Below, piece after piece: positions 11,501 to 21,698 of a stretch of DNA of 64,000 bases. The stretch is from NCBI GenBank assembly GCA_916048095.2, contig OU696582.1, forward strand, positions 4,866,001-4,930,000, written 5' to 3'. The translations under genes were made by a program, and so were the position numbers. This DNA is from Sacculina carcini (lineage: Eukaryota; Arthropoda; Thecostraca; Sacculinidae). Each line of letters starts with the position of its first letter. Within the stretch, counting starts at the first letter, position 1. Under the pieces are notes generated by a model. It had not been told where the DNA came from. It was given only the letters and a program-made list of their open reading frames with translations, and did no database searches.

Positions 11501-11758
11501 TGTCACTTCAGCAACAACAAACGTCCATGAAAATTCGCGACGTAGGTAGCGTACACCCAGCTGCAAATTTACTTCACCATGCACGCTGATAGATTGACCT
11601 GCGGCCGAGCTGAGACTCACAGCACTAGGCTGAACTGCTGTCACCGACACCACTGACGGGGGTACAATGGATACTGCCGCCCCTGTATCGACGATGAAGT
11701 TTACTTTGCGAGCGTACACAACTGCTGTGATCTGGAAGAGGGGCAGGTGCGCTGTCAC
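8529..11758 (-). pseudogene. pol of gypsy element 1 (PR-RT-RH-IN)
   Basis: Retropepsin VDTGAAVS lies near the start. The RT follows in the same frame, but its catalytic box reads FVYLNNVLIYS, with both essential Asp codons changed to Asn (plus-strand 10760-10765). A frame change in an A run near 10235 separates RT from RNase H (FTDHKPLVGAFYS) and integrase (HHCC zinc site with CLACQRSK; MDIVGPL). The integrase core has a TAA at 9377-9375 and VTNRG where VTDRG is expected. The open frame then continues to 8529, ending in an RTRSGR-type tail. Each of these lesions alone would abolish activity. Confidence 0.88.
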
Positions 11759-11778
11759 AGCGGAGCCTACCTGCCCAG

Positions 11779-12586
11779 TCAGTTTTCCGGCTGCTGGCGA
11801 GCTGGCGACGCTGAGCGAGACGATGGCTCCACCTGAATATTCGGGTTTTTATTTGGCCAGCGACACCACGGCTTACAGGTGCGGGCCTGCTCACCGAAGA
11901 ATAGGTGTGCCCGGCACAACTGTGGGCGCTCACCCCGCCGGAAGGGACACAGACCAGCATGCAGATAGTCACGCCGGCTATTGGCAGCTCGCTCCTGCCC
12001 CTGATGCCGTTGCTGTGAACTTGATGCTGATATCCCGCGAATGTTATCCACGGATATGCACGGTGAGCTCACCAGCGGTACTAGCTCATCCGCCAGTGAT
12101 CCCATCTGCTCCAGCGATAAGTCCTGTTGCGCTGCCAGGGCGGAAGTAATCGCAGGCGGCAATGATTTTAAGAACTTGTGCCGCACCAGGTCATCTCCAG
12201 CCCCCACACTGGCCGCCGTCCGCCGGAGCTCCGATAGCGCTGCTTAGGGGCGGCCTGCCAATGTCAACCTGGAGAGAAGATCCTCGAATACTTCGGATTT
12301 TGTCTTGGAAAACATGTTCTCCAACGCCTCCTTGAGCTGCGAGTAACTATGAATTTCCATTACCTGTGGGCTGATGCGCGATGTCACAGCAGGCGGCAAT
12401 GCCGCCACGGCGTGAAAATACCGTGACTCTTCGGCTACTATCTTCGCCAATGGAATTGGGCGTCCATGTTTGCTGTCCAACCCTTCACTGACTCAGGACT
12501 GAACTGTGGAGGTTTACCAGCCACCAGTGCCGTTGGGAAAAACGGGTTCGCCATAGGCTCTACATCCTCCATCGGCGTAGACATCT
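11779..12586 (-). pseudogene. gag of gypsy element 1
   Basis: Starts at an ATG at 12586 (MSTPMEDVEPM), then changes frame near 12440 into a segment with EESRYFHAVAALPPAV, and again near 12240 into GAGDDLVRHKFLKSLP. It ends with a Cys/His-rich stretch (LCPFRRG, LCRAHLFFG, CKPWC) of the type found at the gag end of this gypsy group. The stop TGA at 11779-11781 follows directly on the heptamer GGAAAAC (minus strand, 11788-11782), and pol lies in the -1 frame there. At least two frame changes make gag non-functional. Confidence 0.8.
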
Positions 12587-12655
12587 TAACAGAATGAGAG
12601 TGAGAAGAATACAAAATGAAGACTCACCGATTGATCCTCACTCGGGGCACCAATA

Positions 12656-13114
12656 TGTGGTGGTCAAGCCACATATAAAGATGGCACAGATAAAGCTGGG
12701 TGTATTGCGGCACCGGACAAGAACAGCTCAATACCTGACAAATGACTGGCCTGGAATTCTCATTGCTGTGCTTAGTCATGGATTAAATAACTTTCGGTCA
12801 CGTGACGTGAAACGGTGCACACACGCACACATTCACATTGACTCACACACAAACCTACACCATAATTCTCACACGCACAATCACACTGACACTTAGGGCT
12901 ACAGACAAACATACAAAAGTTCATACACACAAGCTTCACACACATTCGCACAAACTGCCACACTTGTTACATACACACAGATACGCATACTCTACACTTG
13001 CTTACTCACATACACGCATACATTACACTTGCTTACACACATACGCGCATACATTACACTTGCTTACACACAGACGTTACACTTGCATACACTTGCATAC
13101 ACGCATACGCCACA
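12656..13114 (-). repeat. 5' LTR of gypsy element 1
   Basis: 459 bp, the partner of 7693-8151. Its inner edge lies three bases from the primer-binding site. Its outer edge meets GCCC, the target duplication. Confidence 0.92.
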
Positions 13115-13327
13115 GCCCCAATTGTCATCGGATGTTGGATTTTAGTACATAGAAACGAGTTCAATTGACGTTTTGTACATCTTTACGTGTTTTATTTCAA
13201 AGATAATTTGATAATAGTATAAAAACAAAAATATTTATCAATACATATCTCAGGAGACTGTTTGCAAGTGCATCCGGGTCCGGTGGTTTAGTTTTTTTCA
13301 TTGAGAAACCTCATGTGGTGTAATCAT

Positions 13328-13700
13328 GTGTAGTGAGAGAGAGTGTGTGTGTGTGAAAGATTGTGAGTGCGTGAACGTGTTAGTGTGTCTATGTGTGATC
13401 GTGTATAGTTGAATTGTATATTGCGTGCGAGAGTGTGTGAGCGAGTGTGTCTAGTTGTTTCGGTGTGTGTGTGTGTGTATGCGTTTAGTGAAGTGTGCAT
13501 GCCCCGCAGCGGCGAGTGAGTGGCCGGCTCGCCGCTGATTGGTTGTTGCGGCGGGTGAGGACTGTGCGTGTGTATGTGTGTCCGTGTGTGCTCCCGTGTG
13601 TCACGGTGTGAGCTAGAAGTCGTGTTCGAAGCGTGGCAGTGTCGTGACGTCTTGTAGGCGTGCGTGGGGCAGTGATGCCCACGCGCGACTGTCTGAATAT
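13328..13700 (-). repeat. solo copy of module R
   Basis: On the minus strand this matches the R module of the composite repeat at 2471-4911: ATATTCAGACAG start, GC-rich palindrome, the CAATCAGCGGCGAGCCGG block and the CA-rich tail ending CACTACA. It occurs without the internal segment, as a solo LTR would. No flanking duplication was evident. Confidence 0.75.
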
Positions 13701-13907
13701 ATTTTAGTTTTTTGTTTGCCTTAACACCTCATGTTTTTAAAAATGGTTTTACTGATGTCGATATTTGAAATAATTTGTGAGCAGAACAAAAGAAATTGAA
13801 ACCATGTTTTTTATGAAAAAATGCACTGAAGATTTTCAAACTGGTTATAAATTCGTTTTATTAATGTACATATTCAGAAAATGTTGACAGTAAAACAAGA
13901 CAAGTAA

Positions 13908-13952
13908 ATTGGTTGGTAAAGTGTTTGTCAAAAAAACACTTTACCAACCAAT
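13908..13952. repeat. perfect 19-bp hairpin, 7-base loop
   Basis: The arm ATTGGTTGGTAAAGTGTTT (13908-13926) is followed after GTCAAAA by its exact reverse complement (13934-13952). No T-run or flanking promoter suggests an RNA gene. It looks like a fold-back copy. Confidence 0.9.
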
Positions 13953-14210
13953 GATCAGAACCTATTTCTGTAGCGTTCGTTTATATAAACTAACGCTTTT
14001 ATAATGAAACAATGCTTTCTAGAACAGTATCTATGGAAGATATATTTGATTGATGTGCGTTCAAATACCTTTTGTATAGCAAGTAGCCTGCTGGTATAAG
14101 CAGCTGGTTAAACCACCTGATTCAAACTGTTTTTTAAACCATGGTTTTTTTCAAAATAAGTTTTTTAAACGGTTTTCGTAGATGTAGATTTGTAAAAAAA
14201 TTGGCGGCAG

Positions 14211-14945
14211 ATCAAGGAAAGTTGAACCAAATTGATTGGTTTTCTATTAGTAACCTGTTTTTAGAACTGGTTTTATGGATGATGGTTTCTTTGATGTAGT
14301 TATTTGTGTTCAAATACCTTTTTGTACATTAAATAGATTTCCTCAGTCGTTTTTTTCCTTCACGAAAATATTGCCTGTTTTTCTGGTCATGATTGTCACC
14401 CTGAATAATGTGATCAGCATTTATTCGTGGTCTCATTAGGGACACTAAGTTTGTGTGTATATTTGTAGTCTTTGTGTAAATATTCGCAGTGTTTGTACAT
14501 TTATATTTGCAAATAATTGATCTGTTGAATGAAATGATGAGTTATTATAATCAACGTAGTTCATTTCTGGTACGAAAAAAGTAATGTGTAAAAAAATAAT
14601 AATAAAATGTCACCTGTTGTTTCTTCAACAGTTTCAGCTTTTAGTAGGAAAAAACTGTTATCAAACCCTGCATTCTTACACAATGATTAACTCAATAATT
14701 GAATGCAAAGCTGAAATGTACATAGAAGTGCCGCACAGTACCGTGCAAACAATTATATTAGGGCTTTCAGACACATAATAACAACTGTATTGTGCATATT
14801 TAATGATAATTCAATTTGATAGGGTCACTAATAGCATGAATAATATGTGTTGATAAAAAATAATTCATGTAACATCCATAGAATCCTTAAAGGAGTCTAT
14901 GGTAACATCCCAAATATATCATTTCCATAATTTCAATTCTTTGCG
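14211..14945 (+). repeat. dispersed 0.7-kb AT-rich repeat, copy 1
   Basis: Matches 26775-27896 over its whole length (shared blocks such as CAAATACCTTTTTGTACATT, ATAATCAACGTAGTTCATTTC and GGGCTTTCAGACACAT), apart from an extra segment in copy 2. It lacks an open reading frame. Near 14655-14665 it holds CAAACCCTG, the same tip as the right end of the element at 29713-34296, so it may belong to that hAT-like family. Copy 1 has its own small insertion near 14880-14908 with a short stem. Confidence 0.8.
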
Positions 14946-14949
14946 GCTT

Positions 14950-15415
14950 TTTGAGGTCGCATATCTACACACATGCTTACAATGCAAATAATCTGCGAAA
15001 TAGTTAAAATTCATGTATTATAATTGAATAACATATTTTGGTGATTTCCAGAACGTATTTTTGCATTTTTCATAACATAATGAAAACATAAAACACCAAA
15101 AATTATCACATACAATTCACAGCTCTAGACATCACACACACACACACACACACACTCAGTTTGTGATTTGTTGTGAGCAAAAAACGGCATAAAATGGGTT
15201 AAAAACCGTCGGTTTTTTTAGGTCGCATCTCTATACATACATGCTTACAATGCAAATAATCTGCGAAATGGTCCAAAATTCACGCATTATAATTGAATAG
15301 CATATTTTGGTGATTTCTAGAACGTATTTTTGTATTTTTCATCACATAATAAAAACATGAAACACCAAAAATTACCACATACAATTCACAACACTAGACA
15401 TCACACACACATTAC
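14950..15415. repeat. tandem duplication of a ~200-bp segment
   Basis: Two similar segments, 14955-15145 and 15226-15415, share GCTTACAATGCAAATAATCT, TTTTGGTGATTTC and AACACCAAAAATTA blocks, and each runs into CATCACACACAC. The joint contains CCGTCGGTTTTT with AGGTCGCATCTCT, which recurs at 27975-28000. Confidence 0.8.
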
Positions 15416-15491
15416 ATTAGGTAGATATTTATATAGGGCCTTACACCTAGAGGGTCTCAAGGGCGCTGCACACGCACACAGACACACAGAA

Positions 15492-15492
<1 letters not shown>

Positions 15493-15587
<95 letters not shown>
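15493..15587. repeat. (CA)n microsatellite
   Basis: An almost pure CA run of about 95 bases, one of the longest in the window. Confidence 0.95.
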
Positions 15588-15639
15588 CCACACACACAGA
15601 AAAGGAAAGATAAAGAAAGAAGAGAGAAAATTTACACCT

Positions 15640-16061
15640 TATAATCATCACTGATATAGACAATGTTCTCTAGAGTATAATACGATTTCACCATGAAGAA
15701 TTTCTGCACGTGTTTTTTGAAAACAGGGATATAATTGATAGAACGTAGTGTTGGGGAGAGCTTGTTGTTAATACAGGGCCCTAAGATAGAGACAACGATT
15801 ATAGTGAGTATGTCTAGAAGGAAAAGCAGGTTCCTGTAAGAGACGAGAATCATCAGTTGACCTAAATCTACGAGTAGATTTCATGAAAGATAGAAGTTCA
15901 AATAAGTACGAGGGCTTACGGAGAATAAGAGTGGAATGGATGATCAGACAGATGCGATAGTCAATGACCGCCTTAATAGGAAGTCCCAAATTTTGTATAT
16001 AGGGAGAGACATGAGAGCCAGCAGGGATATTGTAGATTAGACCACAAGCTTTACTAATATC
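15640..16061 (-). pseudogene. LINE reverse transcriptase C-terminal remnant
   Basis: The minus strand reads LGLPIKAVIDYRICLIIH, then PSYLFELLSF, RRFRSTDDSRLL and PAFPSRHTHYNRC with frame changes. This is the pattern LxWLPVxxRIxFK..L..K.L....P.YL..LL...R.LRS.D...L found at the end of CR1/RTE-type LINE polymerases. The hAT at 16062 is inserted at its upstream side and no continuation was recognised beyond 18494. Confidence 0.65.
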
Positions 16062-18486
16062 TAGGGTGACCTTTTGTTGCAAATGCAACATTTTATCATA
16101 GACTCTACTCATCCAGAAAAGCCCAAAATACGTATATTTTTTTATCTGAGGTAAGTATTGACTGAGTTATAAATGCAACTTTTTGCAACTTTCGGTTTTT
16201 AGCGCAACTTTTGCAATTTTTCGTTTTTAGCGCAACTTTTGCATTTTATTCGTTTTTGAGGGCAAGTTTTTTGGCTTGAGAACAACTTTTTGCACTTTAT
16301 GATCAGTTTTTACACTTCCAATACAGTTTTTAGTTCTTGAAGCTGTTAAATACAAATAAAATTGACGCATTGTCAATGCAAGCTAAATACATGTGTTTGA
16401 AAGGCGTGTGGTGTACCCGTGTGAGTTGGTAGGCATTATGTGTGCGCGTGAGTGTGTGCGCCCACATCGACAAAGAGGAGCGCTCTGATTGACATAGGCA
16501 CGTGCATTTGTCCATCTAAAATTCACAATGGGTTGATAGGGCAACGGTTGAATGCTGGTTAGTGCGCTGGTGATAGTTTGTGGGTGTGTCTGTTGATTGT
16601 TCATTATGCCTAAGTGTGCTTCATCCAAGAAGGCTAAATGCCAAGCCATTGTGCAAAGGTATCCCGAGGTATTCCAGCTTACGCCCAAAGGAGATTTGTT
16701 TTGCAAATACTGTGTATGTTCGGTAGACGGAGAGAGGAAATCTTCAGTGGACAAGAACAGAGGATCATCTAAGCATCAAGCGAAAATGAGCAACAAATCA
16801 TCGCAGAATGAACAGTTATTCATTCCGAAGCACAGATATGATATTCTTGATCGAGTTACACGAGCCTTTCTCTCGGCCGATATACCACTGAAAAAACTCC
16901 GCGATCAAAAGGTGCGCGAGCTGTTTGAGTTCATGGGGCAGTGTCCACCATCTGAATCAGCATGTCGTTCTCGTGTGATGGAGATGGCTGACAAGGGACT
17001 GCAAGACATGATCGACAGACTGTCGAACTTGGAGCTGTTTTTCGTGGCCGATGAATCAGAAGTAAACGGAACCAAGTTTTTCAGTGTCCTGGTTGGCAAC
17101 GTCGCTGAACCTACAAAAACATATTTGGTTCACTGTAAACCCGTCTCCAGTGTGAACAGCCAAGTGGCCATTGAGCACATAGATGACGCTGACAAAGGAG
17201 TCGACGTTCAACGAAGCAAGGTTGTCCTGCTCATTTCAGATGCTGCCAGGTACATGGTGAGTGCAGGCAACACACTGAAGAAGCTTTACCCGCGCCTTTC
17301 TCATGTAACCTGTGTTGCACACCTTTTACACAACTGTGCTGAGAAGGTCCGAGCCAAGTTTCCCAGTGTAGACACACTCATCGCTCGAGTGAAAGCTGCT
17401 ACTACGAAAAATCGGAGTCGCCAAAACGCGTTCAAAAGTTGGTTGAACGCGGCGTTTTATTACGCAGAAAATTTGCCAGAGGTTAAAGAGATTGTTTCTG
17501 GCTTCGAAGGAGGTCTTTTGGTGTCTCGAGCCAAGGAGGCACTTGGGAATGCAACAATCATCGAAGACCTGGCTGCGATCAAGCGGAACTACGTTGAGCT
17601 CGCTCAATTGTTTCCCAGAGTCGAAAGCCCCTATTACACATTAAAGATAGCGTTCAGTGATTTGACCAAGCTGAAATTCGGTGAAGATGCTGATCTCAAA
17701 CAATATCTCACCAAAAGGATCGAGAAAAACACACACCTGAAGGCCATTCTGAAGTACGAGCGCAGTGACATCTCACCAGCGCTGTATGTGAGTCTGCAGC
17801 ATTGCCAGGCAACATCTGTTTCAGTTGAAAGGTGCTTCAGCATGCTGAACAAGTTGCTTGCAGACGACCGGAACTTTGATAGAAAAAATGTGGAGGTCTA
17901 TTTGAGGATGTATTACAATTCTTCTGACTGATTATGTATTCGCATACAAATATATGTTGTTTTGAGTTATTCTTACTCTTTATACAGTTGTATCTGGTTT
18001 TGATTATTCTGGAGCAAACTAGATTGCATTCTGAATATCAACTTTAGAGCAACAAAGCTAGCATATGGTTCTTGCATCAATTTGGGATAATCGTTAGTGG
18101 CTTGATTAACTTAAACATTGATTCTAGACGCTAAATGTATTGATATTTAAAAAAAACAATGACATTGAAATTCAACAACGGAATAATACTTCGTCACGAT
18201 CAATATACATATACTTTAGGGTCCTCGCTCAGAGAAAAACAAATTTCAAGACAAAATACTTGAAAATGCTAAAGTTAACAGGAACTTATCCCAAAATGTT
18301 CATACTCAAAATCTTAGAACATTTGTCAAACAATTCGTTATTCAAACATTCACAATCATTTTTAGTGGTGTTTTCGAAAACAAATGAGTGCAACTTTTTA
18401 GCGCAACTTTTTGAATTTCTAGCGCAACTTTTTGAATTTTTTAGCGCCACTTTTCTTGATTTTCAGCGCAACAAAAGGTCACCCTA
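16062..18486 (+). mobile_element. hAT transposon, CGGBP1-type, complete ends
   Basis: The 2425-bp element starts TAGGGTGACCTTTTGTTGC and ends with its reverse complement GCAACAAAAGGTCACCCTA. The flanks CTAATATC (16054-16061) and CTAATAAC (18487-18494) agree at seven of eight bases, the expected hAT duplication length with one later mutation. Subterminal repeats of the type GCGCAACTTTT occur inside both ends (16200-16250 and 18400-18470), as hAT transposases often bind such repeats. It carries one open transposase gene. Confidence 0.9.
16606..17931 (+). CDS. hAT-family transposase (CGGBP1-like)
   Basis: An uninterrupted 441-codon frame from the ATG at 16606. An N-terminal zinc-finger-like region (CKYC...SVDKNRGSSKHQAKM; C-x2-C and a late H) resembles the BED-type finger of CGGBP1 and related hAT proteins. 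ADIPLKKLRDQKVRELF matches the segment that follows that finger in the family. A central RNase H-like region holds LLISDAARYMVSAGNTLKKLYPRLSHVTC with AHLLHNCAE. The C-terminus has SVSVERCFSMLNKLLADDR, the hAT dimerisation motif (xSxERxFS). The lack of stops in a non-host gene suggests a recently active or selected copy, although the frame is short for hAT (often 550-650 aa), so an internal part may be missing. Confidence 0.85.
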   Translation: MPKCASSKKAKCQAIVQRYPEVFQLTPKGDLFCKYCVCSVDGERKSSVDKNRGSSKHQAKMSNKSSQNEQLFIPKHRYDILDRVTRAFLSADIPLKKLRDQKVRELFEFMGQCPPSESACRSRVMEMADKGLQDMIDRLSNLELFFVADESEVNGTKFFSVLVGNVAEPTKTYLVHCKPVSSVNSQVAIEHIDDADKGVDVQRSKVVLLISDAARYMVSAGNTLKKLYPRLSHVTCVAHLLHNCAEKVRAKFPSVDTLIARVKAATTKNRSRQNAFKSWLNAAFYYAENLPEVKEIVSGFEGGLLVSRAKEALGNATIIEDLAAIKRNYVELAQLFPRVESPYYTLKIAFSDLTKLKFGEDADLKQYLTKRIEKNTHLKAILKYERSDISPALYVSLQHCQATSVSVERCFSMLNKLLADDRNFDRKNVEVYLRMYYNSSD

Positions 18487-18534
18487 CTAATAACAGATTG
18501 AAGTTGCGAAGCTGGCGGTGGTTCAGAGAAAGAG

Positions 18535-18905
18535 CAGACACACACACAACACACATACACATACACACCCACACATACATACCCACACACACACACACAC
18601 ACACAGTTTGTTATTTGTCGTGAGCGAGTGCGGTTTTGTTCGAGCTGATCCTGTCTGATTTAGTCACGCGTGTTTTGGTGTGTACACATTGCTGCGAACG
18701 GTTGTCCGTTTGCAGTTTGTGAGCGTGTGTGTGTGTGTGTGTGTGCGAATATATGCGCGAGCGAGCGTGCGTATGAGCGAGCGTGCGTGTGCGTGCGTAT
18801 GAGCGAGCGTGCGTGTGCGTGCGTATGAGCGAGCGTGCGTGTGCGTGCGTATGAGCGAGCGTGCGTGTGCGTGCGTATGAGCGAGCGTGCGTGTGTGTGC
18901 GTGCG
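18535..18905. repeat. CA/GT tracts and a 26-bp minisatellite
   Basis: A CA-rich tract at 18538-18606 is followed, after about 110 bp, by a GT run and then about five tandem copies of a 26-base unit (GCGTATGAGCGAGCGTGCGT plus GTGCGT) at about 18755-18905. Confidence 0.9.
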
Positions 18906-19026
18906 CGAGATAGAGGAAGTGGGTGAGCCAGTGAGCTGTGAGCAGTCTTCATTGATCGCCTCAAACGTCAATTCGGGTGTTCTCAGGGTTCAGTGAGGTA
19001 AGTGCTGTCATGTCTCAGTAGAAGCA

Positions 19027-19366
19027 ATGTCAGGAAAGGCCCAAAACAGAGAGAGAAGGGTGAGACTTGAGTCTAGGGTTAATAAATATATGTCGAAAAT
19101 CGACTAACTGCGGGAACAGTTTCACCAACTGATGGAAACTATGGGAGCGCTTGAGAGTGAGTTGAAACAAATGCGTTATTATTATTATTATCATTATGAA
19201 TTACAGGCAAATCCCGTAGTATGGGAAGAGTACAAGCACTATTACCACCCTAAGGTGGCCCCATGTACCGGCAGCGCCCAAATATTAAGAGAACGAGAGT
19301 TCGAAAAGAAAAAAAATCCAGAAAGAGAGTCGGGAAAGAAAATAATGTATACATAACAATAAATAA
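19027..19366 (+). pseudogene. possible LINE ORF1 start, coiled-coil-like
   Basis: From an ATG at 19027 the frame reads SGKAQNRERRVRLESRVNK, passes one stop and continues LREQFHQLMETMGALESELK, a charged heptad-like stretch. A (TTA)n run follows at 19178-19200. It may be the beginning of the plus-strand LINE whose later parts are at 20345 onward, split by intervening LINE tail sequence. This link is inference. Confidence 0.3.
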
Positions 19367-19399
19367 TAAACCACCATCCGATAACACTTCATAATGTCA

Positions 19400-19985
19400 C
19401 TCCGCCCATGTTCCTTAATAAATAATAACAATCAACAATGAATATGTGATTCAATAAATAACAACCATCAATAAATAAGAAAAAATAAGAATACATATTA
19501 ATAAATAAGTAATAAATAACAATCAAGAACAATAAATATGATTAAATAAGAAACAGCCAACAATAAATACAACATGAAAGTAACAACAACACAAATGAAT
19601 ATGATTCAATAAAGAACAACAACAACAATAAATATTATTCAATAAACAGTAACAAGAACACGTATGACTCAATAAACAACAATAGCCAACAGTGAGTAAA
19701 AGTATGATTTAATCAATAACAACAACCAATAATAAATAGTAATACATGAATAAGAATAAATATAAATAAATAGAAAATAAATAACAATATGAATATATAA
19801 CAATAAATATTAATAAATAACAATAAATATGAATAAATAACAATAAATATGAATAAATAACAATGAATATGAATAAATAACATTAAATATGGATAAATAA
19901 CAATAAATATGAATACATAACAATAAATAGGAATAAATAACAATAAATATGAATAAATAACAATACATAAACAATTAGTAAGACT
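19400..19985. repeat. AATAA-rich tail with 20-bp tandem units
   Basis: Long stretch built from AATAAATA-like words. Between about 19800 and 19965 it becomes a regular array of about eight units of CAATAAATATGAATAAATAA. It directly follows, on the minus strand, a LINE polymerase C-terminus, so it is probably that LINE's repetitive 3' tail, extended. Confidence 0.75.
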
Positions 19986-19989
19986 CAAC

Positions 19990-20222
19990 AGTCAATTCCG
20001 CTCTTTCAGTCGAACTTCATTGACTTTGGCCTTGAATATATTCAAATTGTTCTGCGTGAAAGACTCCTCCTTCAACTTGTTCCAAGTAGCCACAGTGGCC
20101 GGAAGAGAGTAAGGTTGGAATTGCTTTGTACGAAGAATTGGAGCCATGTACTTGGAATGCTGTTTGGATGTAAGCCGTGTGCTTCTTGCTGCCACGAAAT
20201 CATCAGGAATTGACTTGCTCAT
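19990..20222 (-). pseudogene. LINE reverse transcriptase C-terminus
   Basis: About 77 codons read STRLTSKQHSKYMAPILRTK, then LPATVATWNKLKEESF and NNLNIFKAKVNEVRLKERN. The order R-x-H...P...W-N-x-L...S-x-x-x-F-K is typical of the end of non-LTR retrotransposon polymerases. Only the tail is present, so it is a 5'-truncated insertion whose upstream edge meets the hairpin at 20295. Confidence 0.7.
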
Positions 20223-20294
20223 CGGATGATGGTCGTTGTGCTTGATCTTTTACAGCATGCACACGCTGCTGACCTTTCGACGATGGCAAATATC

Positions 20295-20344
20295 ACCAAG
20301 AACCAAGTCACCACAGAGGAACTTGTGGTGACTTGGTTCTTGGT
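20295..20344. repeat. perfect 21-bp hairpin, 8-base loop
   Basis: ACCAAGAACCAAGTCACCACA (20295-20315) is followed after GAGGAACT by its exact reverse complement (20324-20344). It sits at the junction between a minus-strand LINE tail and a plus-strand LINE. Confidence 0.92.
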
Positions 20345-21698
20345 TTAAACCAAGGTACGATTGAAGAAGAAAAGAGACAATTGAATGAGCGGATGACAGA
20401 ACTATTGTAAAGAGTTGGCAAATGTTCGACAAACCAATGAGATTATTGAGGAAAACAAACGCTTGAGGGAGCAGATGACATAATTGTCAAATGATAACGA
20501 AGATCTAAAAAAGAGATTGAGTGACACAGAAGAAAATGGCAAAAGACAAGTAGAGGACCTGAAAAAATTGAAGTTGATCAAAAAGGATGGAAGATTCATG
20601 AGATAAGAGTGCCTGCTTTAGAGCATGTCATGGAAGTGCAAAAACAAATAAACAGGCTGAGATGGAGAGGGCATGAGAATCAAGTACAGTTCAAAGGAAG
20701 CCGCTGACGAAGTGTTGAAAAACACATGGAAGCTGAAATACAATGACGAATACCGCAAAGTTTGGATCAAACCAGACTCTACGCAGGAAGAAAGATCATT
20801 AATCAAGGAAAAGTCGAACAGATAAAGGAAAAACGAGAACCTGACAGATAAAGACAAAAAAAGAGTTTCACTGGAAGTTGGTACAGGGAAAAATCAAGAA
20901 ATGGTATCATATGGCAGCAACGGATGCGAAGAAACAGACAGGAAGACATACACAAGCTAAATGTACACAAACATTGACGGGTATATGTCGAGTAGAATCG
21001 AGCTCAATGAACACCTGTGTGAAAAAATCCTGATATTGTTGCAATAGTGGAAACAAAACTCAGAGAAGATATTGAAGTTCAAGGCGTTGTCCATAGAATG
21101 TATAATATATATAGAAGGGATAGAAATAAAAAAGCGGGAGGGGAGTGATGGTGTTGACAAAAGACGATTTTAATGCAAATGTGGTGTATATTGGAATGAA
21201 GGCATAATTAATAATCCGAGAGCTAAAAATCTTCGACAGTGTGAAATATTTCATGGCGGTTTATGTGCCGCCAAAAAGTAGTTCATGGAAGCTGAATAAG
21301 TTTGAAGAAATGCTCAGTGATACTCTGAACGAACTATGCTATCTGATGAACAAGTACAAAAACATAATAATTGTAGGATATTTTAACTGTAAGGAAGTTG
21401 ACTGACAAAATTGGAACGCAAACGGATAACCGAACTCATGGAGTTCAAGAACATCACATGAAACAGTGGGTTCAAGATAAAACACGATTCAGGGGCTCAG
21501 ACGAGCCATCAACACTAGACGTGGTTTTACTGATGAAATTGACATAATAAAATCGTTGACGTATACGAATCCAATTATTAAAAAAGATCATGTGCTGATA
21601 GAAGCAGTTTTAGAATATGGAAAACCTGCTAAAGGTCCCCATAAATACTACGGTGATAAATTGAACTATGACAAACCCAGCTTAAGAGATACCTTGAT
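20345..21698 (+). pseudogene. plus-strand LINE, ORF1 coiled coil and endonuclease, decayed
   Basis: A Glu/Lys-rich heptad-like region (EEEKRQLNERMTELL and later parts) is followed by AP-endonuclease-like pieces: ETKLREDIE, RRDRNKKAGGGVMVLTKDDF, KYFMAVYVPPKSSSW, FEEMLSDTLNELC, KNIIIVGYFNCKEVD (GDFN expected; Asp is Tyr) and IKKDHVLIEAVLEYG (the H of the usual SDH box). Many stops and frame shifts break it. It continues at 26352-26770 after a CR1 element that was inserted into it. Confidence 0.72.

Larger units (their letters stand above)
7693..13114 (-). mobile_element. Ty3/gypsy LTR retrotransposon 1, complete but defective
   Basis: Two 459-bp direct repeats (7693-8151 and 12656-13114) bracket gag-pol on the minus strand. 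The flanks carry the 4-bp direct repeat GCCC at 7689-7692 and 13115-13118. The LTRs start TGTGG and end CCACA on either strand. On the minus strand the primer-binding site is at 12652-12636 (TGGTGCCCCGAGTG, with the TGG that pairs with a tRNA CCA end) and a purine run GGCAGGGGAGTGAC lies at 8165-8152 beside the 3' LTR. The LTRs differ by roughly a dozen bases by eye, so the insertion is not new. Gene order is gag, protease, RT, RNase H, integrase. Confidence 0.93.
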
